From DATEGZ01 sp035279905 (lineage in GTDB: Bacteria; Acidobacteriota; Vicinamibacteria; Vicinamibacterales; SCN-69-37), in assembly GCA_035279905.1 (NCBI GenBank), contig DATEGZ010000058.1, forward strand, positions 1 through 64,000: a stretch of 64,000 nucleotides of DNA. Reading direction: 5' to 3'. Below are positions 25,105-33,837 of this stretch, one piece after another. Each line of letters opens with the position of its first letter. Position 1 is the first letter of the stretch. Position numbers and translations under genes: made by a program. Under the pieces are notes generated by a model, which was given only the letters and a program-made list of their open reading frames with translations, ran no database searches and was not told where the DNA came from.

Positions 25105-25110
25105 ACAATA
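25105..25110 (-). promoter_or_regulatory. -10-like TATTGT of the oxalate operon
   Basis: TATTGT ends eight bases before the ATG at 25096 and lies after the stop codon of the permease gene (25120). The operon can therefore be transcribed separately, with almost no leader. Confidence 0.4.
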
Positions 25111-25119
25111 CTCAGACCG

Positions 25120-27654
25120 TTACTCGTATCGCAACGCTGTCAGCGGATCGACGCGTGAGGCCCGGCGCGCGGGCAGATAACCCGCGATCGCGGCGACGAC
25201 GACCATCGTGACGATCGCTGCGGCGGCCGTCGTCAGGTCCCACGGCGAAAGGCCGAAGAGCAGCGTGGACATCGTGGTGATGAGCCGTCCCGCGGCGTAT
25301 GCGAGGCCGAGGCCGATCGCGATGCCGATGCCGACCATGAGGAGCGACTCGCCGAGCACCATGCCGATGACGTCGCCTCGCCTGGCGCCCAGCGCCATGC
25401 GGATGCCGATTTCGTTCGTCCGGCGCGAGACGTTGTAGGACATCAGACCGAAGAGGCCGATCGCCGCCAGCAACAGCGCCAGACCGCCAAACAGCGAGTA
25501 CGCCATGGCGAAGAGCCGCTCCTGCGAAAAGCGCTGCTCGACCTGCTCGGCCTGCGTCGAGACACGCGTCACAGGCACGTTCGCATCGACGCGCTTGACC
25601 GCCTCGCGTACTGAGGCGATCGCGGCCTTGGCGTCACCGGCCGTGCGCACTTCGAAGGTCGCATTGCGCGGGGTTTCGTTCGGGAACGCCGAGTAGACCG
25701 TGGGCGGTGAGGCGTCGCGCAAGCTCGAGTACTTCGTGTCGCCGACGATCCCGATGATCTCGCTCTCGCTGGTCTGCTCGGGCGAGCTGCCGAAGCGCTT
25801 GCCGACCGCGTTTTCGCCCGGGAAATACTGCTTCGCGAGCGACGCGCTGATCAGGACGACCTGGGGCGCCTTCGGCTGCAGATCCGCCGCCTCGAAGTTC
25901 CGGCCGCTCAGCACCGGAATCTTCAGCGTCTCGAAGAATTCCGGGCGCACCGTCATCACCCACATCTCGAGGCCCTTGTTGCCGTTGGCCGTGCGTCCCT
26001 GGATGTACATGTCGCTCGTGCTCGTGTTGCCCGAGAGGAACGCCGTCGCTGACCAGCTCACCGACCGGACGCCCGGCAGCGCGCGAATCGCGTCCGCGGA
26101 GTCGCGGAAGAACTGGCCCGTGCGCGCCTGGTCGTATCCGTTGAGCCTCGGATTCACGCTGAACAGCAGCAGGTTCTGCGTGTTGAAGCCGACGTCGACG
26201 TTGCGCAGGTTCTGGATGGTCCGGAGAAAGAGTCCCGCGCCGATGAGCAGCACGAGCGAGATCGCGACCTGCGCCACGAGCAACGCGCGGCTCAGCCACG
26301 AGCGCCCGCGCGTCACACTGCGGCCCGTTTCTTTCATCGACGACGCGAGGTCGACGCGCGTCGCGCGCAGCGCCGGCATCAGGCCAAAGACGATGCCCGT
26401 AAGCACGCTGAGGCCGGCCACGAAGCCTCCGACGCGCCAATCGATCGGGACGTCCGAGCCGAAGGGGAGCAGCTGCTTGCTCCAGTAGCCGACCAGGATG
26501 CCGAGCAGGCCGCCCAGCCCCGCGAGAAACACGCTCTCCGTCAGCAGCTGCCGGATGAGCCGCGGGCGCGACGCGCCCATCGACAGGCGCAGCGCAATTT
26601 CTTTCTGGCGGGCGGTCGCGCGCGAGAGCAACAGGTTGGCGACGTTCGCGCACACGATGAGCAGCACGAGGCCCGTGACGATCGCGAGCGCGATCGCCGA
26701 GCGCGTGGTGTTGGTGTCGAGGTCGTACGTGCCGCGCGCCCCCGAGTCGACCTCGATGTGCGGCACCGCCGTGCGGTTCTGGTTGCGCGCGAGCATGCGC
26801 GTTTCCGGAGTGAGCGACGCAAAGTACGAGTCCCACCCCGCCTTCGCGGTGTTCTGGAACACCGTGCCGAGGCTCGCGCGCACGCGATCGAGCGTCGCGC
26901 CCGGCGCCAGCCGGCCCATCGTCTGCAGCCACCAGTAGGTCGGCTCGCTCAGCCGCTTGTCGCCGCCGAATTGCGGATCGAGCGCGAGCGGCAAGGTGAT
27001 GTCGCGCGCGGAGTTGCTGAGATTCTGCGTGCCCGTGAACCACTCCGGCGTCACGCCGATGACGGTGACGGGCACGTTGTTCATGTTGACGACGCGGTTC
27101 ACGACCGTGGGGTCGGAGCCGAAGCGGCGCGTCCACACGGCGTAACTGAGGACCGCGACCGCTGGTGCAGACGGCTGGTCGTCGTCCGGCGAGATCAGCC
27201 GGCCGAGAAACGGCGGCACCTGCGTCACCTGGAAGTAGTTGCCCGAGACCAGCTGTGCGCTCGACAGGTCGGCGGTGCCGTTGAGCAGGATGTTCACGCT
27301 GCCGATCGGCGCCATCGCGGCCAGGTCCGTCAGCGCGCCGCTCGAGTGGCCGGCCTCGCGCATCGCTTGATAGATCGCGTACGACACCGTCGCGCGGATG
27401 TTTTCTCCAGCGGCGTTCTTGGTGTTGGACCCGTAGTCGCTCGAGCTGCGCTGCATCTGGTTCTGACCGGCCCACCGGACGCGCACCAGCGATTCGGGAT
27501 GCGGCACAGGGAGCTGGCGGATGAGCAGGCCGTTCACGGCCGTGAAGAGCGCGGTGTTCGCGCCGATGCCGAGCGCCAGGGAGACCAGGACGACGGCGGT
27601 CCAGCCCTTGGCGTGCATCAACATCCGTGCGGCGTGTCGCAGATCCTGAAACAT
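25120..27654 (-). CDS. ADOP family FtsX/MacB-like orphan permease
   Basis: An 844-residue inner-membrane protein. The start (FQDLRHAARMLMHAKGWTAVVLVSLALGIGANTALFTAVN), first FtsX core (TGLVLLIVCANVANLLLSRATARQKEIALRLSMGAS) and second core (LLAAIGLFGLMSYNVSRRTNEIGIRMALGARRG) are all intact. It ends ASRVDPLTALRYE. The promoter upstream is the best conventional one in the window and carries an operator-like palindrome, which points to control by a dedicated repressor that is not encoded nearby. Confidence 0.9.
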   Translation of the reverse strand: MFQDLRHAARMLMHAKGWTAVVLVSLALGIGANTALFTAVNGLLIRQLPVPHPESLVRVRWAGQNQMQRSSSDYGSNTKNAAGENIRATVSYAIYQAMREAGHSSGALTDLAAMAPIGSVNILLNGTADLSSAQLVSGNYFQVTQVPPFLGRLISPDDDQPSAPAVAVLSYAVWTRRFGSDPTVVNRVVNMNNVPVTVIGVTPEWFTGTQNLSNSARDITLPLALDPQFGGDKRLSEPTYWWLQTMGRLAPGATLDRVRASLGTVFQNTAKAGWDSYFASLTPETRMLARNQNRTAVPHIEVDSGARGTYDLDTNTTRSAIALAIVTGLVLLIVCANVANLLLSRATARQKEIALRLSMGASRPRLIRQLLTESVFLAGLGGLLGILVGYWSKQLLPFGSDVPIDWRVGGFVAGLSVLTGIVFGLMPALRATRVDLASSMKETGRSVTRGRSWLSRALLVAQVAISLVLLIGAGLFLRTIQNLRNVDVGFNTQNLLLFSVNPRLNGYDQARTGQFFRDSADAIRALPGVRSVSWSATAFLSGNTSTSDMYIQGRTANGNKGLEMWVMTVRPEFFETLKIPVLSGRNFEAADLQPKAPQVVLISASLAKQYFPGENAVGKRFGSSPEQTSESEIIGIVGDTKYSSLRDASPPTVYSAFPNETPRNATFEVRTAGDAKAAIASVREAVKRVDANVPVTRVSTQAEQVEQRFSQERLFAMAYSLFGGLALLLAAIGLFGLMSYNVSRRTNEIGIRMALGARRGDVIGMVLGESLLMVGIGIAIGLGLAYAAGRLITTMSTLLFGLSPWDLTTAAAAIVTMVVVAAIAGYLPARRASRVDPLTALRYE

Positions 27655-27677
27655 GGTGACCTCGAGGAAGCTAGCGC

Positions 27678-27705
27678 ATTATACGAAGATGTTCGTAGAT
27701 AGCAA
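27678..27705 (-). promoter_or_regulatory. Sigma-70-like promoter with operator palindrome for the permease gene
   Basis: On the minus strand TTGCTA (27705-27700), a 16-base spacer and a perfect TATAAT (27683-27678) precede the ATG at 27654; GAGG lies just before that ATG. The spacer contains the perfect inverted repeat TACGAA-GATG-TTCGTA (27682-27697), which overlaps the -10. Such placement is typical of a repressor operator. Confidence 0.6.
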
Positions 27706-27715
27706 GGATAATGAC

Positions 27716-27786
27716 ACCGGGAGTAATTTCCGGGATTTTGAGGGGTCAAAAGCCAGGTACGGCTTTTGCGCGAAACTACTCCCGGT
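27716..27786. repeat. Nested inverted repeat that supplies the end of ispG
   Basis: The outer arms ACCGGGAGTAATTTC (27716-27730) and GAAACTACTCCCGGT (27772-27786) are complementary with one mismatch. An inner perfect hairpin CAAAAGCC-6-GGCTTTTG lies at 27747-27768. The right arm, read on the minus strand, encodes the last residues of IspG and its TAG stop. It could terminate transcription or be a short mobile element. Confidence 0.7.
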
Positions 27787-29002
27787 ATCTTTTCTCGACG
27801 TACTCGTCGATGAGCTTCTGGAAGGCGATGGCCAGTTCGTCATACGTCCCGCGAAGGGTTGAGACGTGCTGACCATCAATAAAGATAGGGCAGTTGGGTG
27901 ATTCGCCTGTCCCGGGCAGCGAGATGCCGATATTCGCGGCCTTTGACTCTCCCGGGCCATTCACGACGCACCCCATCACCGCCACGGACATCGTCTCGAC
28001 CCCGGGGTGCGTCGTTTTCCACACCGGCATCATCGTCCGGACGTACGACTGGACGCGCTCGGCCAACTCCTGGAAGGTGGTCGACGTCGTCCGGCCGCAG
28101 CCGGGGCAGGCGGTGATCGAGGGTGAGAACGACCGCAGCCCCAGCGCTTGAAGGATCTCGCACGCGGCGTAGACCTCGTCGCGCCGGTCGCCGCCGGGCC
28201 GGGGCGTGAGCGAGACGCGAATCGTGTCGCCGATGCCCTCGTTGAGCAGAATCGCGAGCGCGGACGCCGACCACGCGACGCCCTTGATCCCCATGCCCGC
28301 CTCGGTGAGGCCCAGATGCAGCGGCTGCTCGGTCTTCTTCGCCAGGTTTCGATAGACCGCGATCAGATCGCGCGGGCGCGACACCTTGCAGGAAATGATG
28401 ATCTGGTTGCGTGTGAGGCCGGCCTCGAGCGCGAGATCCGTCGACTGCAGCGCCGACAGGACCAAGCACTCGTTGATGATCTCTTCGGACGTGTGCCCGA
28501 GGTTCTTGTCCGTGTTCTCCTGCATCTTCGCCATCACCAGCTCCTGATTCAGGGAGCCGCCGTTGACGCCGATGCGCACGGGCTTCTGATGATCGAGCGC
28601 GACCTTGCAGATCGTCGTGAACTGCTCGTCTCGCCGCTTGCCGGTCCCGACGTTCCCCGGGTTGATCCGGTACTTGTCGAGCGCGCGCGCGGCGTCCGGA
28701 AATCGCGTGAGCAGGAGGTGGCCGTTGTAGTGAAAATCGCCGATGAGCGGCGCCTGGCACCCGGCGTCGAGCATCCGTTTCTTGATCTCCGGCACCGCCT
28801 CCGCCGCCTCAGGCGTGTTGACCGTGACCCGCACCATCTCGGAGCCGGCTTCGGCCAGCTCGACGCACTGGCGCGCCGTCGCCACCGCGTCGGCGGTCTC
28901 GGTCATCGTCATGCTCTGGACGACGACCGGCGCGCCTCCGCCGACCTGGACGTTGCCGACCTTTACAGGCACGGTACGATGGAGGCGAACGGGGGCGGCC
29001 AT
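27776..29002 (-). CDS. ispG: 4-hydroxy-3-methylbut-2-enyl diphosphate synthase (IspG/GcpE)
   Basis: A 408-residue iron-sulfur enzyme of the MEP isoprenoid pathway. It converts the cyclic diphosphate MEcPP to HMBPP in the cytoplasm. Start segment RTVPVKVGNVQVGGGAPVVVQSMTMTET, KYRINPGNVGTG (about 105) and the cluster cysteines in CPGCGRTTSTTFQEL (about 303) and CVVNGPGESKAANIGISLPG (about 348) are diagnostic. It is the short bacterial form. ATG 29002 is chosen over an upstream codon because TATGAT ends six bases before it. The last codons and the TAG stop come from a repeat arm, so the natural C-terminus has probably been replaced. Confidence 0.95.
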   Translation of the reverse strand: MAAPVRLHRTVPVKVGNVQVGGGAPVVVQSMTMTETADAVATARQCVELAEAGSEMVRVTVNTPEAAEAVPEIKKRMLDAGCQAPLIGDFHYNGHLLLTRFPDAARALDKYRINPGNVGTGKRRDEQFTTICKVALDHQKPVRIGVNGGSLNQELVMAKMQENTDKNLGHTSEEIINECLVLSALQSTDLALEAGLTRNQIIISCKVSRPRDLIAVYRNLAKKTEQPLHLGLTEAGMGIKGVAWSASALAILLNEGIGDTIRVSLTPRPGGDRRDEVYAACEILQALGLRSFSPSITACPGCGRTTSTTFQELAERVQSYVRTMMPVWKTTHPGVETMSVAVMGCVVNGPGESKAANIGISLPGTGESPNCPIFIDGQHVSTLRGTYDELAIAFQKLIDEYVEKRYRE

Positions 29003-29008
29003 AGAGCG

Positions 29009-29014
29009 ATCATA
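29009..29014 (-). promoter_or_regulatory. -10-like TATGAT of ispG
   Basis: TATGAT on the minus strand ends six bases before the ATG at 29002, so the transcript is predicted to be leaderless. The same hexamer precedes the ECF sigma gene at 59746. Confidence 0.5.
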
Positions 29015-29084
29015 CTGGTTCAAGCCAAGGCCGGGAATCTGGAGTCAGAGCCTTCAGGCGTCGATATTCAGCCAGGAGTTCTCT

Positions 29085-29936
29085 ATGCGAATTGCTCGAT
29101 TGACGTTGTCGGTGGTCATGCTGCTGAGCCTGGTGGCGGCGGTCGGCGCCCAGGCGCCCGTCACGAGCGCGGACCTGACGAAGCTCGAGGCGACGGCCGA
29201 CGACATCGCGAAGAAGGCGGAGGGGTTGAGGGCGAGCGACCCGACGCTGTCCACCGAGATCACCAAAAGACTGTCGGACCTGCGCGACGACATCACCTAT
29301 CAGAAGGTGAAGATGCGCCGCGGCGAGACGGTGTCGCGCGACGAGTACACGCTGCTTCGCGACAAGCTCGAGCGGCTGCGTATCACCGCCCAGCCGGAAA
29401 AGGTCATGGCGCAGCCGGTGCTCGATCCGATTGCGGTCGTCGTGCCCGTCGGGACGGAGATGGACGTCCGTCTGCAGACGCCGCTCAACTCCGGTACCGC
29501 GAAAATCGAGCAGCGCTTCGAAGCGACGACGATCCTCGACCTGAAGATAGGCGACAAGCTCCCGATTCCCGCGGGCACGGTCGCGCGCGGATTCGTGAGC
29601 TCGGTCAGCCCCGCGGGACGACTCGATCGCCGCGGCAACCTGACGCTCTCGTTCGACGAGATCCTGCTCGGCAAATCACCGACGCGATTCCGCGCGTCGG
29701 TGGAGCAGGCGATTGACGGCAAGATGGGACAGGACATCACGCGCATCGGCGCCGGCGCGACGATCGGCGCGATCGTCGGCGGCATCATCGGCGGCGGCAA
29801 GGGCGCGCTCGTGGGCGTGCTCGTCGGCAGCGGCGGGACGATGGCGGCGACCGAGGGCGCGGACGTCTCGCTGCCGGTCGGGACGATTCTCCGGATTCGC
29901 GTCGACCAGCCCTTGACGGTGCAAATCGGCGGATAG
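29085..29936 (+). CDS. Exported protein with glycine-zipper segment
   Basis: A 283-residue protein. ATG 29085 is preceded by AGGAG at the right distance and opens into a signal peptide (LTLSVVMLLSLVAAVGAQ). A helical region (about 25-95) is followed by a beta-rich domain with PVGTEMDVRLQTPLNSGTAKIEQRFEAT and PIPAGTVARGFVSSVSPAGR. Next comes a glycine-zipper run, AGATIGAIVGGIIGGGKGAL (about 222-241), which could insert in a membrane or mediate oligomerisation. The domain faintly resembles TrbI/VirB10-type barrels; I do not assign a function. It diverges from ispG with an 82-base gap. Confidence 0.65.
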   Translation: MRIARLTLSVVMLLSLVAAVGAQAPVTSADLTKLEATADDIAKKAEGLRASDPTLSTEITKRLSDLRDDITYQKVKMRRGETVSRDEYTLLRDKLERLRITAQPEKVMAQPVLDPIAVVVPVGTEMDVRLQTPLNSGTAKIEQRFEATTILDLKIGDKLPIPAGTVARGFVSSVSPAGRLDRRGNLTLSFDEILLGKSPTRFRASVEQAIDGKMGQDITRIGAGATIGAIVGGIIGGGKGALVGVLVGSGGTMAATEGADVSLPVGTILRIRVDQPLTVQIGG

Positions 29937-29942
29937 TGAGCG

Positions 29943-32300
29943 CTATTCCGCGCGCAACGCCCGTGTCGGATCGAGCCGGCTCGCGCGCCGCGCCGGTACG
30001 TAGCTCGCGACGATCGTCGCGATGACGAGCGCTGAGACAACGGCGACGAGCGTCGCCGGATCGTCAGGCGCGATCCCAAACACGAGACCGCGGAGCAGAC
30101 GAGCCAGCCACAGCGCGGCGCCGAAGCCGGCCGCGCTTCCTACAACCGCCGGCCAGAGCGACTCGAGGACCACCCGCGCCGCCAGCCGACGCGGCGCGAG
30201 CCCGAGCGCCAGCCGGATGCCGAATTCCTGCGTGCGCTGCGTGACGCTGTAGGCGGTCACTCCGGCGACGCCAGCAATCGCGACCGCAAACGCCAGCGCG
30301 CCGAACACTCCGAACAAGGCTGCCTCCATTCGCGTGTCGGCGACAGAATCGCCGACCAGCGCGTCGAGCGGCTGGATGCTGCGAATGGCGCCACGCGCGT
30401 CTACGGTTCGGATTTCTTTGGCGATGGGGTCGGCTACCGCCGACAGTTGGCGCTCGTCGTCTATCCGGATCGAAAGATAGAAATTGCCCGGGGCGCGGCG
30501 ATCCGTCGACAGGTAAAGCATGTCCACCGGCTGGCTGCGCACGGCGAACGAGCGCACGTCCGCGACGACGCCGATGACCTCGCAGTCGATCTTGAGGTCG
30601 ATTGCCTGGAACCGGCGGCCGATGAGCTCGCCCTCGGGCCATAAGCGCCTGGCGAGCGAGGCCGACAGCAGGGCCGGCTCGACGGCTGCGGTCTCGTCGG
30701 CCGGAACGAACTCACGACCGGCGACAACGCGGATGCCGAGCGTGCGGAAGTAGTCGGGCGACACCGTCCGCCAATCCGCGGACACCTTGTCTTTCGGCGA
30801 GCCTTCGCCGTGCAGGTCCTCTCCACGCGACGCCCTGGCGATCGGCCGCATGTCGGCGAGGCCAACGCTCTGGACGAACGGCAGCGAGCGCACGCGATCG
30901 CGTACTGCGCGCACGTACTCGCGGCTCGCGAGGTCTCGGAGCGCGGTTGGAGATCGCACGTTGACTTGAAGCACGCCGCCCGGACGAAAACCGATGTCCG
31001 AGCGCATCAGCCGCACGAAGCTGGTCAGCATCAGGCTGCCGCCCGCGACGAGCACCACCGCCAATCCCGCCTCGAGCGCGATCAGGATCTTGCCGAGTCT
31101 GGCGCGGCCGGACGCGCCGCCGCGGCCGCCGCGCTGGAGCAGATCGGCGGTGCCGGGCCGCGACAGGCGAATCGCCGGCAGCAGGCTCGACAGCACGCCA
31201 ACGAACAGCGTGAACATCAGACCGCCGGCGAGCACGCGGCCATCGATGCTGATGAATCCGGATCGCGGAAGCACGTTGGGAATCAAGGCCTGAACGAAAC
31301 GGAACGTCCAGACCGACAGCAGCGCCGCGACGAAACCGCCGGCGATCGCGAGCAGCAGGCCCTCGAGCATGATGAGACGTACGAGCTCGAATCGCCGCGC
31401 TCCGAGCGCGCGCCTGACCGCGACCTCACGCGCGCGACCGCTGCCGCGCGCGATCAGCATGTGCGTGAGGTTCGCCGACGCGATGAGCAGCAGAATCCCG
31501 ACGCCGCCGATGAGCAGCCGCATGATGTTCGTGACGTAGTCGCCAACGAACGTCGCGGACAGCGATTGGACGGGCGGGTCCCTTCTCTGCATGACGAGCG
31601 CGTTCGGCGGGAGCCTAGGCGGGGCGTCGCGATCGACGACGGCGGATGCTTGAGCGGTGGTGACGCCGCCAGCCAACCGGCCGATCGCGCGAAGCGCGCG
31701 GCCCTGCAGCGGCTCGACCGGCGTGGCGAGGACGTCGGGCATCAACTCTTGAATGGTGGTGAGGAACAGGAAATCGGCCGGCAGCACACCCGCAACCCGT
31801 CTCGATCGATCCTCGAACGCGATCTGCGAGCCGACGACCGCGGGGTCGCCGCCAAAGCGCTGCATCCAGAGGCGATGCGTGAGGTACACCTCCGGTGTGC
31901 CAGCCGCTGGATCGCTCAAGCGCGCCGCGCCCAGGAGCGGCCGCACGCCGAGCAGCTCGAGAAAGTTCGGCGTGATGATCGCCTGTCGAATGACGAGCGG
32001 TTCGTCGCCGGGAAGAACGAGCGCCGGAAAGCTGAGGCTGTAGCCGGCGACGCCCGCAAACGTCGCGCGCTCGTTTTCCAGCGCGAGGAGATCGGCGGGC
32101 GATATCGAGTAGGGCGAAATCGAGACGAGCCCGTCGGGATCCGTGAACGGCAACGGCCGCAGCCACACGCCGTCGACGATCGCGAACGTCAGCATCGCCA
32201 CGGCGAGGCCGGCGCCGAGCGTGCTGACGACCGCCGCGGTAAAGAGCGGCGTGCGGATGAGGCGGCGGGTCGCTTCTTTCACGTCGAGCCAGAAGGTCAT
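29943..32300 (-). CDS. Divergent ADOP-like FtsX/MacB-like permease
   Basis: A 785-residue inner-membrane protein, shorter than the other three permeases. ATG 32300 gives TFWLDVKEATRRLIRTPLFTAAVVSTLGAGLAVAML. The first FtsX core is LLIGGVGILLLIASANLTHMLIARGSGRAREVAVRRALGARR and the second is FAVAIAGVAGVTAYSVTQRTQEFGIRLALGLAPRR. It ends ASRLDPTRALRAE. The usual LALGIGAN signature near the N-terminus is replaced by LGAGLAVAM, so this is a diverged branch. It converges on the exported glycine-zipper gene with a 6-base gap. Confidence 0.85.
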   Translation of the reverse strand: MTFWLDVKEATRRLIRTPLFTAAVVSTLGAGLAVAMLTFAIVDGVWLRPLPFTDPDGLVSISPYSISPADLLALENERATFAGVAGYSLSFPALVLPGDEPLVIRQAIITPNFLELLGVRPLLGAARLSDPAAGTPEVYLTHRLWMQRFGGDPAVVGSQIAFEDRSRRVAGVLPADFLFLTTIQELMPDVLATPVEPLQGRALRAIGRLAGGVTTAQASAVVDRDAPPRLPPNALVMQRRDPPVQSLSATFVGDYVTNIMRLLIGGVGILLLIASANLTHMLIARGSGRAREVAVRRALGARRFELVRLIMLEGLLLAIAGGFVAALLSVWTFRFVQALIPNVLPRSGFISIDGRVLAGGLMFTLFVGVLSSLLPAIRLSRPGTADLLQRGGRGGASGRARLGKILIALEAGLAVVLVAGGSLMLTSFVRLMRSDIGFRPGGVLQVNVRSPTALRDLASREYVRAVRDRVRSLPFVQSVGLADMRPIARASRGEDLHGEGSPKDKVSADWRTVSPDYFRTLGIRVVAGREFVPADETAAVEPALLSASLARRLWPEGELIGRRFQAIDLKIDCEVIGVVADVRSFAVRSQPVDMLYLSTDRRAPGNFYLSIRIDDERQLSAVADPIAKEIRTVDARGAIRSIQPLDALVGDSVADTRMEAALFGVFGALAFAVAIAGVAGVTAYSVTQRTQEFGIRLALGLAPRRLAARVVLESLWPAVVGSAAGFGAALWLARLLRGLVFGIAPDDPATLVAVVSALVIATIVASYVPARRASRLDPTRALRAE

Positions 32301-32383
32301 GGGTGTTGTCCTGTGACCGCCCATAGTCGGGCGCGTTTCGCACTGGAGTCAAGTTAAGATGCCGCATTCCGGAGGCATCTGCC

Positions 32384-33835
32384 ATGACTGCTCGAACCCT
32401 CGCCGGGTGCTGTGTTGCAATTGGTTTGGCCGTAGCGGCAGCGGCCGCACAAACTCAGGATGAGGCCGCGCTCGTCGCAAAAGCGCGCGGAATTCACCAG
32501 CGCGTGATCACGCTCGACACGCACAACGACATCAGCCCGAACAATTTCACGCCGGAGTGCAACTACACGATGCGTCTGACGACGCAGGTGAACCTGCCGA
32601 AGATGACTGAAGGCGGGATGGACGTGTCGTTCATGATCGCGTACGTCGGCCAAGGCCCGCTCACGCCCGAGGGCTACGACAACGCGTACCGGCAGGCGAT
32701 CGCGAAGTTCGAAGCGGTGAATCGGCTGACCGAGCAGATCGCGCCCGCTCAGATCGGCCTCGCGCTCACGGCCGACGACGTCGTCCGGCTGCACAACCAG
32801 GGCAAGAAGATCGCGGTGATCGGGATCGAGAACGGCTACCCGATCGGGATGGACATCAACCGCGTCAAGGAATTCTGGCAGAAGGGCGGGCGCTACATGT
32901 CGCTCGCGCACAACGGCCACAGCCAGCTGTCGGATTCGAACACGGGCGAAGCGAACAACGAGTGGATGTGGGGCGGCCTGAGCCCGCTCGGCAAGCAGGT
33001 GATTGCCGAGATGAACAAGTGGGGGATCATGGTCGACGTCTCACATCCATCCAAGGGTTCGATGATGCAGGCGGTCGCCTTGTCGAGGGCGCCGATCATC
33101 GCGTCGCACTCGGCGATTCGCGCGCTCGCCGACGTCAGCCGCAACCTCGACGATGAGCAGCTGATGGCGATCAAGCAGAACGGCGGCGTCGTGCAGGTCG
33201 TGGCGTTCGCGTCGTACGTGAAGGCGGATCCGCCGGGACGCTCAGCCGCGCGCGCGGCGGCGATGGCGCAGCTGCGCGAGCAGTTCGGGATCGCGGCGGC
33301 CTCCGCACCTGGCGGTGCTACGGCGGGCCAGGGGCGTGGTGGTGGCGGAGGACGTGCAGCAGGGGCCGCTCCAGCTGGTGGCGCGCCAACGGCTCCGCCC
33401 TGTTCGATCGAGCAGCCCGGTCAGGCTGGGCGAGGAGGACGTGGCGGTGGTGGTGGCCGCGGCGCCGGTGCCGCGACCGCTGGTCTCGACGCGCTTACGC
33501 CAGAGCGGCGCACGCAGTACGATCTCAGGCTCGCGAAGATCAACGCGGACTACCCGCCCGCGCCGCGGGCGACGGTGAAGGACTTCGTCGATCACATCGA
33601 CTACGCGGTGAAGCTCATCGGGATCGATCACGTCGGGATTTCGTCGGACTTCGATGGCGGAGGCGGCGTCGACGGCTGGAACAGCGCGGCCGAGGCGTTC
33701 AACGTCACGCTCGAGCTCGTGCGGCGTGGGTACACGGAAGAGCAGATCGGCAAGATCTGGAGCGGGAATCTGCTGCGCGTGTGGCGCGAGACGGAAACCG
33801 TTGCGAAGCGGATACAGGCAGGGGAGATCAAATAG
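32384..33835 (+). CDS. Exported membrane-type dipeptidase (peptidase M19)
   Basis: A 483-residue zinc dipeptidase of the renal dipeptidase family, which cleaves dipeptides or beta-lactam-like amide bonds outside the cytoplasm. The signal peptide is AGCCVAIGLAVAAAAAQ. Zinc ligands are visible in ITLDTHNDI (about residue 38), GIENGYPIG (about 148), MVDVSHPS (about 220) and IIASHSAIRALADVSRN (about 240), plus IDHVGISSDFDGGGGVDGW near the C-terminus. A Gly/Pro/Ala-rich insert of about 65 residues (about 300-365) splits the catalytic domain. GGAGG lies 8 bases before the ATG, with a possible TAAGAT -10 upstream. Confidence 0.92.
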   Translation: MTARTLAGCCVAIGLAVAAAAAQTQDEAALVAKARGIHQRVITLDTHNDISPNNFTPECNYTMRLTTQVNLPKMTEGGMDVSFMIAYVGQGPLTPEGYDNAYRQAIAKFEAVNRLTEQIAPAQIGLALTADDVVRLHNQGKKIAVIGIENGYPIGMDINRVKEFWQKGGRYMSLAHNGHSQLSDSNTGEANNEWMWGGLSPLGKQVIAEMNKWGIMVDVSHPSKGSMMQAVALSRAPIIASHSAIRALADVSRNLDDEQLMAIKQNGGVVQVVAFASYVKADPPGRSAARAAAMAQLREQFGIAAASAPGGATAGQGRGGGGGRAAGAAPAGGAPTAPPCSIEQPGQAGRGGRGGGGGRGAGAATAGLDALTPERRTQYDLRLAKINADYPPAPRATVKDFVDHIDYAVKLIGIDHVGISSDFDGGGGVDGWNSAAEAFNVTLELVRRGYTEEQIGKIWSGNLLRVWRETETVAKRIQAGEIK

Positions 33836-33837
33836 AC

